A DNA stretch of 64,000 bases from Clarireedia homoeocarpa. Lineage: Eukaryota; Ascomycota; Leotiomycetes; Helotiales; Rutstroemiaceae. Where the stretch lies: positions 1 through 64,000 of the forward strand of contig LNKV01000041.1 of NCBI GenBank assembly GCA_001465935.1, read 5' to 3'. The position numbers and the translations under genes were made by a program. This document shows positions 33,603-45,350 of the stretch, piece after piece. The notes beneath the pieces are model-generated. The model ran no database searches. It worked only from the letters and a program-made list of their open reading frames with translations, and was not told the DNA's origin. The number at the start of each line of letters is the position of its first letter. Position 1 is the first letter of the stretch.

Positions 33603-34596
33603 TTATTTTCCTCCCACGAATTTCCCATCTCTAGCCCAATTTATCGCGTATTCTCGTGAAATCCAAATCGTCAAGAAACAGGGATACAATGGTTGAGGAG
33701 CAACATAATCAAGATCCGTAACTGTAAGAAATCCTGAGTCGTGGACATGGTTCCAGTCCAAGGATCTCAGATCTTCGCTCTTCATATCCCAAACGTCTCC
33801 TAGAAATTTTTCAGAACGTAACTCCACCGCTTTTTCTGTGGCTATCTTCTTCGGTAACCTGGCTTCCTCCGATGTAATTTCGTCGTGATTGCGTTTCTGC
33901 ATCTGGGCTCGTTCAGCGTTATGCATCGGAGTCGACTCGTCTTCCTTTCCTCGTGGACTTGGGTTCGCAACGGCGGAAATAGCCGCATTGGCTCGTCGAA
34001 CATAGTGAGCTACTGACTGTTAGTTATATTATCTTCGTAAGCCTCTGGTATACTGAACCTTTCACGAAATTTTGATATGAGGTTGAATTCTCCAGCTTCT
34101 CTGTTGGTATACTCTCCAGGACCTTATTAATACTGGGATGATACAACAAACTTGAAATGCCGCGTCTTTCGATAAATTCAGTCGTAAAGCTACTGGAGAT
34201 AAAATCAAAGTGTTGTTCGCTGAATGACATGACTTCTGTGACTGTATAAGACAGCCCGCAGAGTTTCAAAGCATCGCAATTCATACCACGAAGTTTTTCG
34301 TGTTTGCTTTTCGTCTCTTGTTTGAGATTCGATTTATGTTCGTACTTTTTGAATACATACTCAATGAGAGATAGCACTCTTTGGTGTCGTCTATGTGGGA
34401 GGAATTCGGCCGACTCTGCTTTTCGTAGAAATTTAACCGTATCGTCGAATCTCTTTTGCACCTCGAGTTGTGTATACAACAACAAAATCTCATCGTCGAT
34501 ATCTTTCTCAATGGAATCGAGCCCTAACATTGCTTTCCGAAGGACCTGTATACTGGCCGCATCACACCCAATCACTGTTTGTATATCGCATACCAT
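33603..34596 (-). CDS. Hypothetical helical protein
   Basis: Two minus-strand exons, 34596-34066 and 34016-33603, give 314 residues. The intron (49 nt, GTGAAAG donor) ends ACTAACAG with the branch very near the acceptor, so the 3' splice site is the weak point. The join restores a frame running straight through a former internal Met at 33926. The product is helical and charged in its first half (LYTQLEVQKRFDDTVKFLRK, LIEYVFKKYEHKSN). After a basic linker it ends with a compact acidic region (DVWDMKSEDLRSLDWNHV). No domain recognised. A 28-bp minisatellite starts 28 bp before the ATG. Confidence 0.55.
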
Positions 34597-34623
34597 TCTG
34601 GAAGTCAAGGATGATTTTTTGAT

Positions 34624-34866
34624 AGCGAGGAAACTGGGATAATTTTTTGATGGCGAGGAAACTGGGTTTATTTTTTGAAAGTCGGAAATCCAGGTTTACT
34701 TTTTTGAAGTCTGAAGACCAGGTTTATTTTTTGAAAGTCCGAAGACCACGTTTTATTTTTGAAAGTTCGAAGACCAGGTTTATTTTTTGAAAGTCTGAAG
34801 ACCAGGTTTATTTTTTGAAAGTCCGAAGACCAGGTTTATTTTTTGAAAGTCCAAGACCAGACTTTT
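34624..34866. repeat. 28-bp minisatellite
   Basis: About eight copies of a 28-bp unit (consensus ACCAGGTTTATTTTTTGAAA then GTCCGAAG) with small indels. It sits immediately upstream of the minus-strand gene, in its promoter or leader, where each unit carries an A5-A6 tract. Confidence 0.85.
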
Positions 34867-35096
34867 TGACGGTTCGCATGATAGCAAATTACTATCTTCA
34901 CACCTGTCTTATTTGGCCGTAGATCAATATTAACCGTCTCCAATCAATATTCTTCGCTTAATATACCTATCGCTTCCCCAAGGGGGGCGCAGAGGTAAAG
35001 AGCTGACAGTAACTTATATTCCAATCTCTCATCTCTTGAGGATACAGAAAACTAACGGATCATCTTCTTACACCATTACTTTCCCTTACATTTACT

Positions 35097-36255
35097 ATGT
35101 CTTTACCACCTCGTTTGCAAGAGTGGATCCTGTTGTTTAATTCTCATGTATCAGATGAGAAAGATATCGATGACAAGTACATTCGAGAAACCTCTCTCGA
35201 AATCACTTCTGAGCTTGAGTATATTATCAATTTTATGCTGCTCAGTGTACCGTACGATGATTGGGTTGATAGTCTCCGTTGTTCTCCGCCGGAGTTTATA
35301 CGATGTGCGAAAGCATTTATTGAAGCTGTGAATTGTTGCCGGGAGGTGAGGCTTTCGGTGACCGGGTACATAGCAGCTACTAAGATAAAGCAGCTTCAGC
35401 GGGTATAAGTGATATATCATATCCGTACAAGTAGCTATTGCTGACTGGAATGAAGAATCTAGTAGGATGTAATCCGTTCGGTTGTTGGATAGTGGCCGAA
35501 CGTGAGGATACATTCGATCCCTTCCGCCCATTTGTCGTTTTGCGGGAACAATACACCCCAGCTATTCATCAACAACTTTGCGAGATTTACGCCAGTATGT
35601 GTAGATTAAAACGTATCGATTGGAACCACTTCCTTGAGCCCCAGGCTCCTGCCTCAAACAAATGTATAACCGTGTTGATTGAGAATCGTTTTCATCCTTG
35701 GGACGTGAAGGTAAAGGCAAAGATCTGTGATTTGGAAAAGGACAAATCAGCCTTTCGGGATAACCCAAGATTTCAAGGAGTTTGGAGTAGTCTTGTTGAA
35801 GGTGGCAAAGTTCCGAGGAAATTCAAACATTTTTCTCCCGATGATGAAGTCTTGTAAGTGAATCCTGTATCGAATGTGTTATAGCTGAATTGACCATGTT
35901 CTGTAGGTTGATATTAAGACTTAATATTTGGGAAAGCTCATATCTGGAACTGTTGCAGTCTTCTGGTCCGGAGAGATCTTTATGCTTACAATGGTTGTCC
36001 ATTGCACTTTGGAGTGGTAAAACCTCAGCCAGTTTCCAATCATGTTTGCAGAGTGTTTTAGAAATCGTCAATGATCGATCCGATGAAAAAATTGAATTCG
36101 GCGTATCAAAGGACGATGGCCTTCGCTACCCTTTTGCATTATACGGGTTTATGCAAGCCCTTGAAACAGAGCTTTGCGCGGAAAGGCCAATGTACCATCT
36201 AGCTAAAATGCTGCTTGTTGTGCTATCCCCAGTTTGGGCTACGCAGTGGATATGA
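35097..36255 (+). CDS. Hypothetical protein, 350 residues, three exons
   Basis: Exons 35097-35402, 35456-35853 and 35907-36255, with two 53-nt introns (GTATAAGT donor with GCTGAC branch; GTAAGT donor with CTGTAG acceptor). The frame is continuous. The start is MSLPPRLQEWILLFNS. It is helical at the N-terminus. The middle has NPFGCWIVAEREDTFDPFRP, resembling a small beta domain, and the C-terminus is alpha-helical with several cysteines (SLCLQWLSIALWSGK). No signal or membrane span. Not recognised; the conserved-looking intron placement argues that it is a real gene. Confidence 0.65.
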
Positions 36256-36956
36256 GAAGGATTGAATGGGTTGTTAGTTAACTCTAATATGTCCCCTCGT
36301 CTATGGTTCTCTTTGCTTCCAAGGTTGTCTGGGCTGGGCTGTAGGTAAAAACATGTTGCAGATTTAAATCAACAAATAAATGAATTTTTCTCTCTCTTCA
36401 ACCTGAATTCATCTCCACTGTAACTCTACTTGTAATCATTAGGTGATGTTGATCAGTGATCCTGTCTACGACCACTTCATATTATAACGACCCTCGAATG
36501 ACCGGTCGCGTGATTGGAGCCAGTGGAAGGAAGAGTATTAGATTCAGCTTCTATGAGCGATTGAGTGATTCTACTACAAGGTTTGCCCATTTAAGTTAAC
36601 TTGGTTGCTCACGCGGGGTAAATGTATCATGCACGCTTTCTCGGCCAAATCGGTCAAATGATCGTGACCCTATACTGGCAAACACCTCGGGGAGGTTCCA
36701 AAGTGGAATCCCTTCCGCGTAGAAGAAACATAGAATATTTGGAGACAACGATCATCTACTTACGTCAATCATATGGATATGTAGAATGCATCCCTGTTTA
36801 TACACCATCATACGATATGCACTGGGCCGGCTTATCTAGGGCAATTCTTGATAGAGGATTGTGGTATATAACTCTCTCGCTATGGTATGTCTCCAGTTGT
36901 TCTTGTCTCCAGGAGTGAATTACATCAATATCTAAAGTTTTTCGATCATCGTCAAA
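36256..36956. other. Intergenic
   Basis: An open frame at 36622-36918 shows no domain and may be chance. Nothing else is recognised. Confidence 0.4.
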
Positions 36957-37772
36957 ATGAGTTGGCCAGTGCCCATTGACAGACCAGCAGCCGTTGAGTT
37001 ATTCATTATAGATCAACATCCACCCACAGATCCTAAGACAAACCCGGAGTATGCACCTGGGGAAACTCTACCTAGTCTACTTCCAATCCGAATACAATCA
37101 GTACGAAGGTATTTTGAGGCTGTAGGTATTGGTATTGCTATGTTTTTATCTTATTTACTAATTCCGTAGTCCATAGATGTATACCCTAAGAAGTCCAACT
37201 TCGACGCCACGGCGAAGGTACAAAGGAGGGGTAAGATGGAGACTTGCACTCTTCGCGTTCATGAAGCAAATGGGGAGCTACCTAAATTGCTATCCGACGA
37301 TTCCGACCTGACGAAGTCACTGCGTGGCAGAGAGTCCCTCGATCTTGCACTCGCGTTCGTAGTTCGATGCACGAATCCCGATGACTTCTCGTGGATCATT
37401 AAAGCTATCGAAAGAGTCGCTGCTCATAAGCCTGTGCTCTTCATCAAGAAGGCTAGCTTGGACCACAACAATGGCCCTGGGTTTATTGCCATGTCCACGG
37501 CTACGTCGCGCGGAAGTCTTACCAAGGAGGAATTTAAGGACAAGACAGGGCAGCGTGAAATCCATAGTCGTACTTTCCCCAAATTTCTGAAAGATGCCTT
37601 GGATTCATTTCAGAAAGAGTTGGACCAGGTGAATGCCACAAAGGAGACAATGCAGGAGACAATGCAGGAGACAATGCAGGAGACAATGCAGAAGACGATG
37701 AATTTTCACTGGCAAGCTGATTATTCCATCTTAGAATCTCAGCGGAAGCCGACGATGTGTTCAATTATGTGA
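36957..37772 (+). CDS. Hypothetical protein, about 255 residues
   Basis: Two exons, 36957-37121 and 37170-37772. The 48-nt intron has a GTAGGT donor, a TTACTAAT branch and a CGTAG acceptor. An upstream donor at 37101 (GTACGA) would also keep the frame and shorten the product by seven residues. The start is MSWPVPIDRPAAVELF. The C-terminal domain has LDLALAFVVRCTNPDDFSWI and a helical end carrying four TMQE repeats (ETMQETMQETMQETMQKTM). The family is not recognised. Confidence 0.55.
37646..37699 (+). repeat. 12-bp coding microsatellite
   Basis: Four copies of GAGACAATGCAG encoding ETMQ inside the preceding gene; the in-frame length can vary without breaking the protein. Confidence 0.85.
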
Positions 37773-40700
37773 CCAAAATAGAGCGTGGGGCAGCTTGCCG
37801 TCAGGAGGCGAATAGTGGACCAATTAAAATTTTATAGGCTCACCTTAAAGTGATATGATCACCTCGTAAATATGGGACGAATCAAAGGTGATGTGTTTCT
37901 ATACAATGAGTCGACGAATTAGTTTGCTGCGATCACCCACATGAAATCACATCAACCTGCATTCTTCCATAAAATCCGAGATACAACACCAAATACTGTA
38001 GAAAGATAGAGAGGCTTCCTGCAGTAACCCTTTTATGTGGTGATTGGTGAAGGGAACACTCTATGAAGATAGGAGGTCGCTGCGGCCAGGCCCCGGTGAA
38101 AATACGACGACTGGGGTTGGAAGCACCACTTCCGTCAAAACTACGACGGCAGGAACATGACGTCGTGACGATTCGCAGCTCATTTAGCCAATAGAGCTCA
38201 GTCGTAAGCATCCTCAATTGGTCTAATAGCACATGCTACGATACCTGGAACTTTGGAAGAAGGGATCTATATGTCTCACATCAAAGCACATGGAGACTAC
38301 CCGAAGCTTGTTGGGGTACACGCAATGGAGCCGAGCAAGTTCCAAATGACAGATCATCCTCAATAGCTACTCCTCAAGGATCTCAACCTCTGAGGTAAAC
38401 TTTAGCGTTTAAGAAATCCATGAAAGGGGATCGAGGTAAGGTAATACAACTGGAAAGTAAAAGATAAATGAGTAAAAGTTGGAAATCGGGAAAAAGACAA
38501 AGAGGTAGATTAAGTAGAGATAATAGACTCCAAATTATCAGGGTGAATCCCCACATGGGAGATGCTCATGGCCTCAAACGTTCACCGAGTAGTATACTCG
38601 TGCCTGATAAGGTCAGTATGCAGATGAATGTAAAGTTGTAGCTATAGCTTCAGGTCTGGGGTATTTACCCGATGGAATACATACACCCCCCTCTTTCTAT
38701 GGACTGATTGATTTGAAAAATACAAGGAGGCGTTTTTCAAATAGTTTCTTCTTTGAGACTCGCATACATGTGCTTAAATCCCGCAAATTGAAGCTGCAGG
38801 TTCAAAGCAAACATCAAACCAGGCTTTGCAAACCCCTCCTCTAGCCCCAAGCATTTGCACCATTGGAGGAAAGAAACTCAGCTGGACGCGGAAAGAAGAA
38901 GCTCCAGCCTTTTTTGAAACCCCCTGTATCACTCGTAAGCTGGGACTTGTCTTCTGCAACTCCAGAAACCAGCCATTCCCAAAGTTCCTTCAACGCCTTA
39001 CCATCGGCTTCTAGAGTACCCGAGTGCTCGAGTTTGTGAAGTCTCGGATTTCTCTTCTACTCCCTCCTCTCAGAATCCTCCTACTCCTCCGGAAAAGATC
39101 TCTGTATCTGATACATCCTCCTGCAAAGCTCAGAAGTAGCATATCTTGGAACCTCAGATGAGGCAAACGAGAACCTGGCAGCCTGACCAGAGTACATTAC
39201 AGGGTATCTTCGTATTTTGTATCCTCCTGCAAGGTTAAGAAGTATTATGTATACGATGGCTAATCAGGAGATATCGGCAGTATAACAAAATTAGGAGAAA
39301 TAATCTAGGCTGCGATCTATGGAGAGACGGCAACGGCGCCAAAAGGAAAAAACATATTATAAGATGATCTTCATCTCCTACCAACGCAACCGAAACAGAG
39401 GCGTCGAAGCCACCGAACATTAGTACTCCAATCGTCTGAGTACCAACCACTCGTTTCGTTTGATTTGCTCGAACCTTCCCTGTTGGTCGACTTCTCCTCT
39501 GCTCCGTATCCCTTCCCTAGCGTCGTACCCGGAATGCAATCGCTCTGTGCCGCAATTTCTCCAACTTCATCTAACTTTCTACTGTTCAACCTCTGCAAAC
39601 TCTTCTGATCGATCGAAGCCTCTGCTGCATATCTCTTATCTTGTATAGTATCCAAGGAACAATTTCTCCACGATGCACTTGTTCTCATAGTAGCAAACCC
39701 TTGCGACTTTTCTTCCATATCGTCTCTGCCGCCTACCCAGGATCGCACTTGCGGTGCCATGATAAGCCCATCTCTTCCGGTCTGCCACTGTGTACAATAT
39801 TCATTAGTCAGAATACCGTTGATCCACGGGCCCACGGCAGAGGTGGCTGAAATTTCGATACGCAGTATATATAGGACAGATGTGGGGTTTTCAGGCTCGG
39901 ATGGGTTTCTTCCTGCAGGCCGTAAGAGTTGAAATCAGAATTCCATCATACCGAGAAGATTAAATTTGTAGAGTGGGTGCCTAACATGAGATTGGTTTGA
40001 ACCCAGTTAAAGAAATGATCGTGTTCTAAGATATTAAAGCAGTTGTACTCGGTCATCATCGGGCTTCTGAACTAATTCCGAGAGAAGAATGCCTAGCTAC
40101 GATTAACGTCTTCACGACAGCGCTATATAAAGCTATCTTTATCAATCCTAGGAGACCTATCTGTGCTACTATATACTGTCCGGTAATGATGCGATACTAC
40201 AGTAAGCAGCAGAATGAAGACGACATCAGTCCTGCTTGATGTCTCTACTTGACCTTGCCGGGGGTACGGGTAAATTATAACTTGCTTGTAGACTGGATCA
40301 TATCTTGAGATGAGGGGTAGTAGGAAGGGGTGGCAGGGGACGATGAGGGTGAAGGGAATAATCTAGATGTACTTTTTTCTTTTTGAACTTGCATTCGCCC
40401 GTAATCTTGCGTGCGCCCACTAAAGCGCATGCTGAAACTAGGACCACCTACTAGCTATTTCTTCTAGGCATCAATTACATAAACCTAATGTTTATGGACC
40501 TATACCATATTTAACCTAGTCTTCAGTCGCTTGTTTTTGGGTCCCGTGATGGGGAGGCACTGCAAACTTTCTTTTCATACCAAGTAGGCTTTAGTGGGGT
40601 TAGGCATTCTTCTCTCGGAATTAGTTCAGCAGCCCGATGATGACCGAGTACAACTGCTGTAACATCTCAGGACGCTGTATTTACTTTGATTTGAACTCAA

Positions 40701-41268
40701 CCCAATCTCATGTTGGGCACACACTTTGCAAAATCACTTCGTACCTAAGTATGATAGAATTCTGATTCATCTGTTTACGGCTTGCAGGCAGAAAATAATC
40801 GGAGGCTGAAAACCCCACATCTATCCTGTATAGGCTGTGCATTAAAAATTCCGCCACGATTACACTGACCTAACCAGAGGCGAACTTAAGTGGCTCGCAG
40901 TTGGTTCCCGCATTTGGTCTCGCTTATTAGTCTGCTTACTTAAGTAGCATTAAGTTCGTTGACCTACACTGTATCTGCTCATCTTTGCTATATTTCTCTT
41001 GTTTGCATCGCCATCTCCATATCCTTCCCTCTCCATTTCCATCGCTATCTCCATATCCTTTCATCTCTATTGCACAACATCTATTACGATTATACAAACG
41101 CGGTCTTTCTATCGTTATCTCATTATCCCTCTATCGCCCATCTATTACGATCACACGACCACGGTCTTTCCATCATCATCTCCATCGCACAACATCTATT
41201 ACGAACATACAAGCACAGTCTTTCCAACAAAATCGCTCCTATATTGTGTTGTGTACAAGAGTTGTATC
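37773..41268. other. 3.5-kb gene-poor stretch
   Basis: Apart from one doubtful minus-strand frame (39371-39760) nothing coding is supported. No long inverted or tandem repeat is seen until the minisatellite at 41269. CT-rich DNA at 40980-41200 probably belongs to the promoter of the 41687 gene. Confidence 0.5.
39371..39760 (-). CDS. Doubtful small ORF
   Basis: 129 codons from ATG 39760 (MAPQVRSWVGGRDDMEEK), open further upstream without another ATG. Composition is charged and plausible, with no domain. It could be a 3' exon of a longer gene or chance. Confidence 0.25.
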   Translation of the reverse strand: MAPQVRSWVGGRDDMEEKSQGFATMRTSASWRNCSLDTIQDKRYAAEASIDQKSLQRLNSRKLDEVGEIAAQSDCIPGTTLGKGYGAEEKSTNREGSSKSNETSGWYSDDWSTNVRWLRRLCFGCVGRR

Positions 41269-41559
41269 TTACAGCATCTGCTGTTTAGAACAACCCTGGC
41301 GGCGGTTACGTCCTTACAACATCTGCTGTTTGAACAACCCTGGCGGCGGTTACGTCCTTACAACATCTGCTGTTTGAACAACCCTGGCGGCGGTTACGTC
41401 CTTACAACATCTGCTGTTTGAACAACCCTGGCGGCGGTTACGTCCTTACAACATCTGCTGTTTGAACAACCCTGGCGGCGGTTACGTCCTTACAACATCT
41501 GCTGTTTGAACAACCCTGGCGGCGGTTACGTCCTTACAACATCTGCTGTTTAGAACAAC
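41269..41559. repeat. 44-bp minisatellite upstream of the 41687 gene
   Basis: Units start at 41269, 41314, 41358, 41402, 41446, 41490 and a partial one at 41534; the inner copies are identical. Each contains CATCTGCTGTTTGAACAACC followed by CTGGCGGCGGTTACGTCC. The length is not a multiple of three, so it is not a protein repeat. It ends 128 bp before the ATG. Confidence 0.9.
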
Positions 41560-41686
41560 TTCAACACAATTCATATAGTAGCTTTTTTGATCACTTCTAT
41601 ATCTCTTTTTGTCCGAAGAGTCAGGGCTGCTCTATAGCCTGGGTGGGTGGGAAGCACACATAAAGTGTGGGCTAGCATTGTTTTAA

Positions 41687-43429
41687 ATGCAATTATTTAA
41701 CTACGTTTTATTGCTAATTATAATCATAGGACTAAATATGTCGATATCGGTTCCGATCGAAAAACTTCAGCTAGAAAAACTTCTTGACGAGAGGGTATTT
41801 GTAAAATGGGTAGATGAATCAGGTACAACATTCACACTAGGTTCTTGCTTGCATGACAACAAGCAGACACCCGATTTTTTCATGGCTGCATATCGTGATA
41901 CGGAAGGACAGATTCATATTCACTTTAAGCTTCAGGTGTTTGTTAAGCTTGCCGGCAAGAAACAACGAATAGATATATTATTTGTTGTTCCTCCAGATGC
42001 CGATTTTGCAAATGCCTCTATACCTTGTCCAATATCGAGTATCGATGATTTATCTCACGACGTTTCTGCTATTCACCAAGCCGGTTTAAGCAATGCACAG
42101 CATGTTTTCCTTCTACAATTCAATCTCACCACGAAGGGATTCGTCGTTACGAAGAAGGAGACTACTACAATCAGGCCTCACACTACGACTACAAACATGT
42201 TGATTCGTGGCCTTGAGTCTCTGTCTAATACCACAATCTTCAGCGTATACATTAGGCCAAGTACTTATGCGAAAGTGCACCTGGAAAAACTTCGTATGTA
42301 TATTAGCAAAACTCCAACCGATGTACGCAATACCAACTTAAAGGAAATGTATATTCAACAAGGGGCTATGTTACTAGATTGGGACGAATTCGGATACACG
42401 GAGCAACAACGCCCAATACCGCCACTATATGCTCAGGCATCTCCGGAAGTACAGGTTCCTCGGTCACCGCCTCTACATACTCGGCTATCTCCAGAAGCGC
42501 AGGTTTCTCGGTCATCGCTCGTCATTTTCAAAGAAACGATTGAAGAAACACCACCTCGATCTCCACCTAGTTCCAACTCTACATCGGTGCATGGCATTTT
42601 CTCTCCTAGCTGCGAAGAAGCACCAGTTCGAACTCCAACTAGCCCAAAGTCTACATCGGTACATGGCATTTTCTCTCCTAGCTGCGAAGAAGCACCAGCT
42701 CGAACTCCAACTAGCCCAAAGTCTGCATCGGTACAGGGCATTTTCTCTCCTAGCTACGAAGAGTTGTCTGATGGTGAGGTGGACTTGGAGAATATCGAAA
42801 AGGATATCGGAATGGACTTCGATATAGATTCGGATGAGGAACAGCTTGCTAAGGAACAGTTCGCTAGTTTGATTTCTGAAGAACAAAATCGGCAAGCATC
42901 ACAGATACTCAATTCGAAGTTGGCGAAATGGATGGGAACAGTAGTACTGATAAACCCAGATATTAACGATCACAAACGTTTAAATACCAAGTTGCTGACT
43001 CTGGGTATTTATATCCGTACATCAAATACTAAGGGTTTTGATGCTGCTTTACTCTGGTGTTCTGCATTGTTTTTCTACGATCCGCTCGATTCCGATTCCA
43101 ACAACACTCTTGGGTTATGGGAGGAAAGAAACTTATGGCTTATTAAAGATATAGCCAAACAGATTCTATGGGCTGATAAAGTACGCTCTAGCACGGAGAT
43201 GAGTTCGTCATTATTGGGGCATTTTCTAAAGCTGGGTGATGCTGCTCGTACTGTTGCTCTAGACCCTAGATGTAACAAAAGTACCTATTTTACACAGAAA
43301 GGTTGTTTTTTTACATATATAATAGCGGAGTTTGGCAAACCGGATAGTATGAGCAAAGAGAACAACAAGCCTGTTTCTGGAAAAAGCTTGGGAACTGATA
43401 GGAATACGCCAAAGCGAGTAAAGATGTAG
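41687..43429 (+). CDS. Hypothetical repeat-bearing protein
   Basis: A single exon of 580 residues. The first ATG gives a very hydrophobic start (LFNYVLLLIIIIGL) that could be a signal anchor; the ATG at 41738 (MSISVPIEKLQLEK) would give a soluble protein of 563 residues. The N-terminal 220 residues are globular (beta-rich). The middle is Pro/Ser-rich with three 24-residue repeats around VHGIFSPSCEEAP (about 42578-42793). The C-terminal domain contains GIYIRTSNTKGFDAALLWCS and WEERNLWLIKDIAKQILWAD, which I recall from orphan families in Botrytis-type fungi. It ends in a basic KRVKM. Function unknown. Confidence 0.6.
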   Translation: MQLFNYVLLLIIIIGLNMSISVPIEKLQLEKLLDERVFVKWVDESGTTFTLGSCLHDNKQTPDFFMAAYRDTEGQIHIHFKLQVFVKLAGKKQRIDILFVVPPDADFANASIPCPISSIDDLSHDVSAIHQAGLSNAQHVFLLQFNLTTKGFVVTKKETTTIRPHTTTTNMLIRGLESLSNTTIFSVYIRPSTYAKVHLEKLRMYISKTPTDVRNTNLKEMYIQQGAMLLDWDEFGYTEQQRPIPPLYAQASPEVQVPRSPPLHTRLSPEAQVSRSSLVIFKETIEETPPRSPPSSNSTSVHGIFSPSCEEAPVRTPTSPKSTSVHGIFSPSCEEAPARTPTSPKSASVQGIFSPSYEELSDGEVDLENIEKDIGMDFDIDSDEEQLAKEQFASLISEEQNRQASQILNSKLAKWMGTVVLINPDINDHKRLNTKLLTLGIYIRTSNTKGFDAALLWCSALFFYDPLDSDSNNTLGLWEERNLWLIKDIAKQILWADKVRSSTEMSSSLLGHFLKLGDAARTVALDPRCNKSTYFTQKGCFFTYIIAEFGKPDSMSKENNKPVSGKSLGTDRNTPKRVKM

Positions 43430-43638
43430 TTAGACAATATCAGCTTGGAAACTAGAACAGGCACTTTGGGGTACAAAAAGCTCTTCAAACTCCCCTTCGA
43501 AACAAGAACCAATTAATTCCGTGAACCTACTGCCATCCAAGTATGTGTATACCCCTCCTTCGCCGTCAAAGCACAGAAGGGTACTTCGTGCCGGTCATAT
43601 TTGATGGACGCCCCTGATGGTAATCAGGATGAATGTTT

Positions 43639-44376
43639 TCAGGCTCGAAGCTCAATACCATGTGCTCTAGCCACATGGCTCTTGAACTGCATCATGTTGT
43701 CGAGAATCAGACCCTCAGCTTTGCATATGGGATGATAGCAAACGAAGGCACCATCTGCTGCTTGGTTGCGCAAATGAATATTTTCATCATGATCCCACAT
43801 GTGAGCAACGCGACGAAACGTACGTGTCCGTTGTTCGTATGATAACCGCTCGTTCCCGATGCAAATAATACATTGGGTCTTCGCACACACCATAGGAAAT
43901 TCATCTGGTGATAGAGAGGAAGCCGGAGCAGGAGACTCCTTTTTGTCTGTATCCTTGAGGATTAAAGCAAGCCGTGGCTTGCGGGTTTGGCGTTCTTGTC
44001 GAGACGCAAGGGCAACTATAAGATTGATAGCAGAAATCTTTCGAGAGACAATTTCTTGTTGATTCTGTTTCTTAGAGAAATCACATAGAATCTGTTGTAA
44101 TTGATATCGTTCATTAAGTTGGTATTGGACAATAGGCGTATCATCCTCCTTATCCCCCGTAGCCTTACCGGATTGCCTATGTAATTGCTTTTTCATCATC
44201 TCATTGTGAACACGAAAGAAGTAATCCTTCCGGAATTCCTTCTCTATCTCGTCTTTCAGGCTCTTTTTAGCATTCGTCAAAGTTCCTTCGAACATCTTCG
44301 TATTGCTTTCTGATAGGCTGTGGATCAACGCCACTTCAACTGTAAGCCTATAAGCCTCAATCCTGATGTGGGTCAT
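43639..44376 (-). pseudogene. C-terminal relic of a DUF3435/FluG-type protein
   Basis: 245 codons on the minus strand. The end has the typical layout of these fungal proteins: DEFPMVCAKTQCIICIGNE, then RLSYEQRTRTFRRVAHMWDH, a CYHPICKAEGLILD pair of cysteines, and FKSHVARAHGIELRA. These give two zinc-finger-like clusters. The DUF3435 catalytic region, a tyrosine-recombinase fold in Starship captain proteins (established), would lie N-terminal and is absent. What precedes is a helical segment with FRVHNEMMKKQLHRQ. The frame is intact, so this could be a short independent gene, but truncation is more likely because another relic ends only 22 bp upstream. Confidence 0.6.
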
Positions 44377-44398
44377 TCTTTAGAATAGTGACCGTAAG

Positions 44399-45180
44399 CT
44401 AAGCTGTTTGCCATTTGATGAGACCAGGACCACGGTTCATGACAGCCACCGCCCGCAACCCGTTTTCCGCGTGTAAGCTCTGGTCCAACACATGATTGAA
44501 ATCTTCACGTACATCACCTCCTCTTATAGCATGCTCGGTTTCAAGGCAACTGAAGTTGGTGGGGTTTTCAGTCACAATCAGCTTGAAAATCTCGGTAATT
44601 TCGGTTCCATCCCCGTTATTTTCGTCGATATGCATTCGGATGTCAGGCGACCTGAAGGTCTCTCCCGGTGCCACCACCACGACGCTCTCCTCATCACCAT
44701 TCAACTGCAAGGCCAGAACATTTCTAGCCACACTCAGATGGAACAAACTGAAATAGAGCGAACGCCTCTTATTTCTATATATCTCGTGCGGGCCTAACGG
44801 CTGCAGATTCTTGAACTCGAAGTTAATGATAGCCCCTTCGCGCACCTCCCTGAAGTGACCCGTCACCCGGAAGTCGAATTCGCCCTGCAAATCTCCCTTT
44901 GTGTTCCTAAGGTTCAAGACCCTCGAGCAGTGGGCAAGAGTCTTTAGAAATTTGTGAATTTCGAAAACCGTTGAATTCCCGGGTCCGCAGAAGGGGTGAG
45001 TTGGGCAGTCGCGTGCCAGAGACGTCTCTGATCTCGTGCTGGCCCGTGCCGTTTGGGCGAATCTGGTAGCTGGCCTTTTGGAAATCGACCCCATGGATCT
45101 CCATCCCAATAGATGGTTGCTCACTCAGCTGCTGGAGAAGCAGGATGACCGTTACTACGAATGTTATCTTGATTGAATCA
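44399..45180 (-). pseudogene. C-terminal relic of a caspase-like (peptidase C14) protein
   Basis: On the minus strand an open stretch reads FQKASYQIRPNGTGQHEIRD, VSGTRLPNSP. The sense then passes to another frame near 44995, continuing VFEIHKFLKTLAHCSRVLNL, GEFDFRVTGHFREVREGAII, SLYFSLFHLSVARNVLALQL and FKLIVTENPTNF, and stopping at 44399. This matches my memory of the beta-rich C-terminal domain that follows the p20 peptidase in large fungal and bacterial C14 proteins. The catalytic His/Cys domain is missing and there is at least one frameshift. It therefore cannot be active. The assignment is from memory of family pattern only. Confidence 0.5.
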
Positions 45181-45350
45181 GAACAGCGTTATATGTCAGC
45201 AGGGATTTTCGCAAAAACCTCAATGATGTTCTTTGGCAGAACGTTGCAGTGGATTACTTCAAGTGGCGTTCCACGAAGCCAGAGGCGTAGTGTTTACTTA
45301 GTTTTCTCAAAGGACGAGAACCAATTCACAAGCACATCAAGGAATTGAGA

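Noticed and set aside
36622..36918. 98-codon frame before the 36957 gene
   Set aside because: No domain, no usable splice to the next exon, and composition like the spacer.
40959..41421. Plus-strand frames running into the 44-bp repeats
   Set aside because: The repeat unit is not a multiple of three and is open in every frame, which prolongs chance frames; the CT-rich start is promoter-like.
41269..41559. Possible CRISPR-like repeat array
   Set aside because: Direct head-to-tail repeats without unique spacers: a minisatellite.
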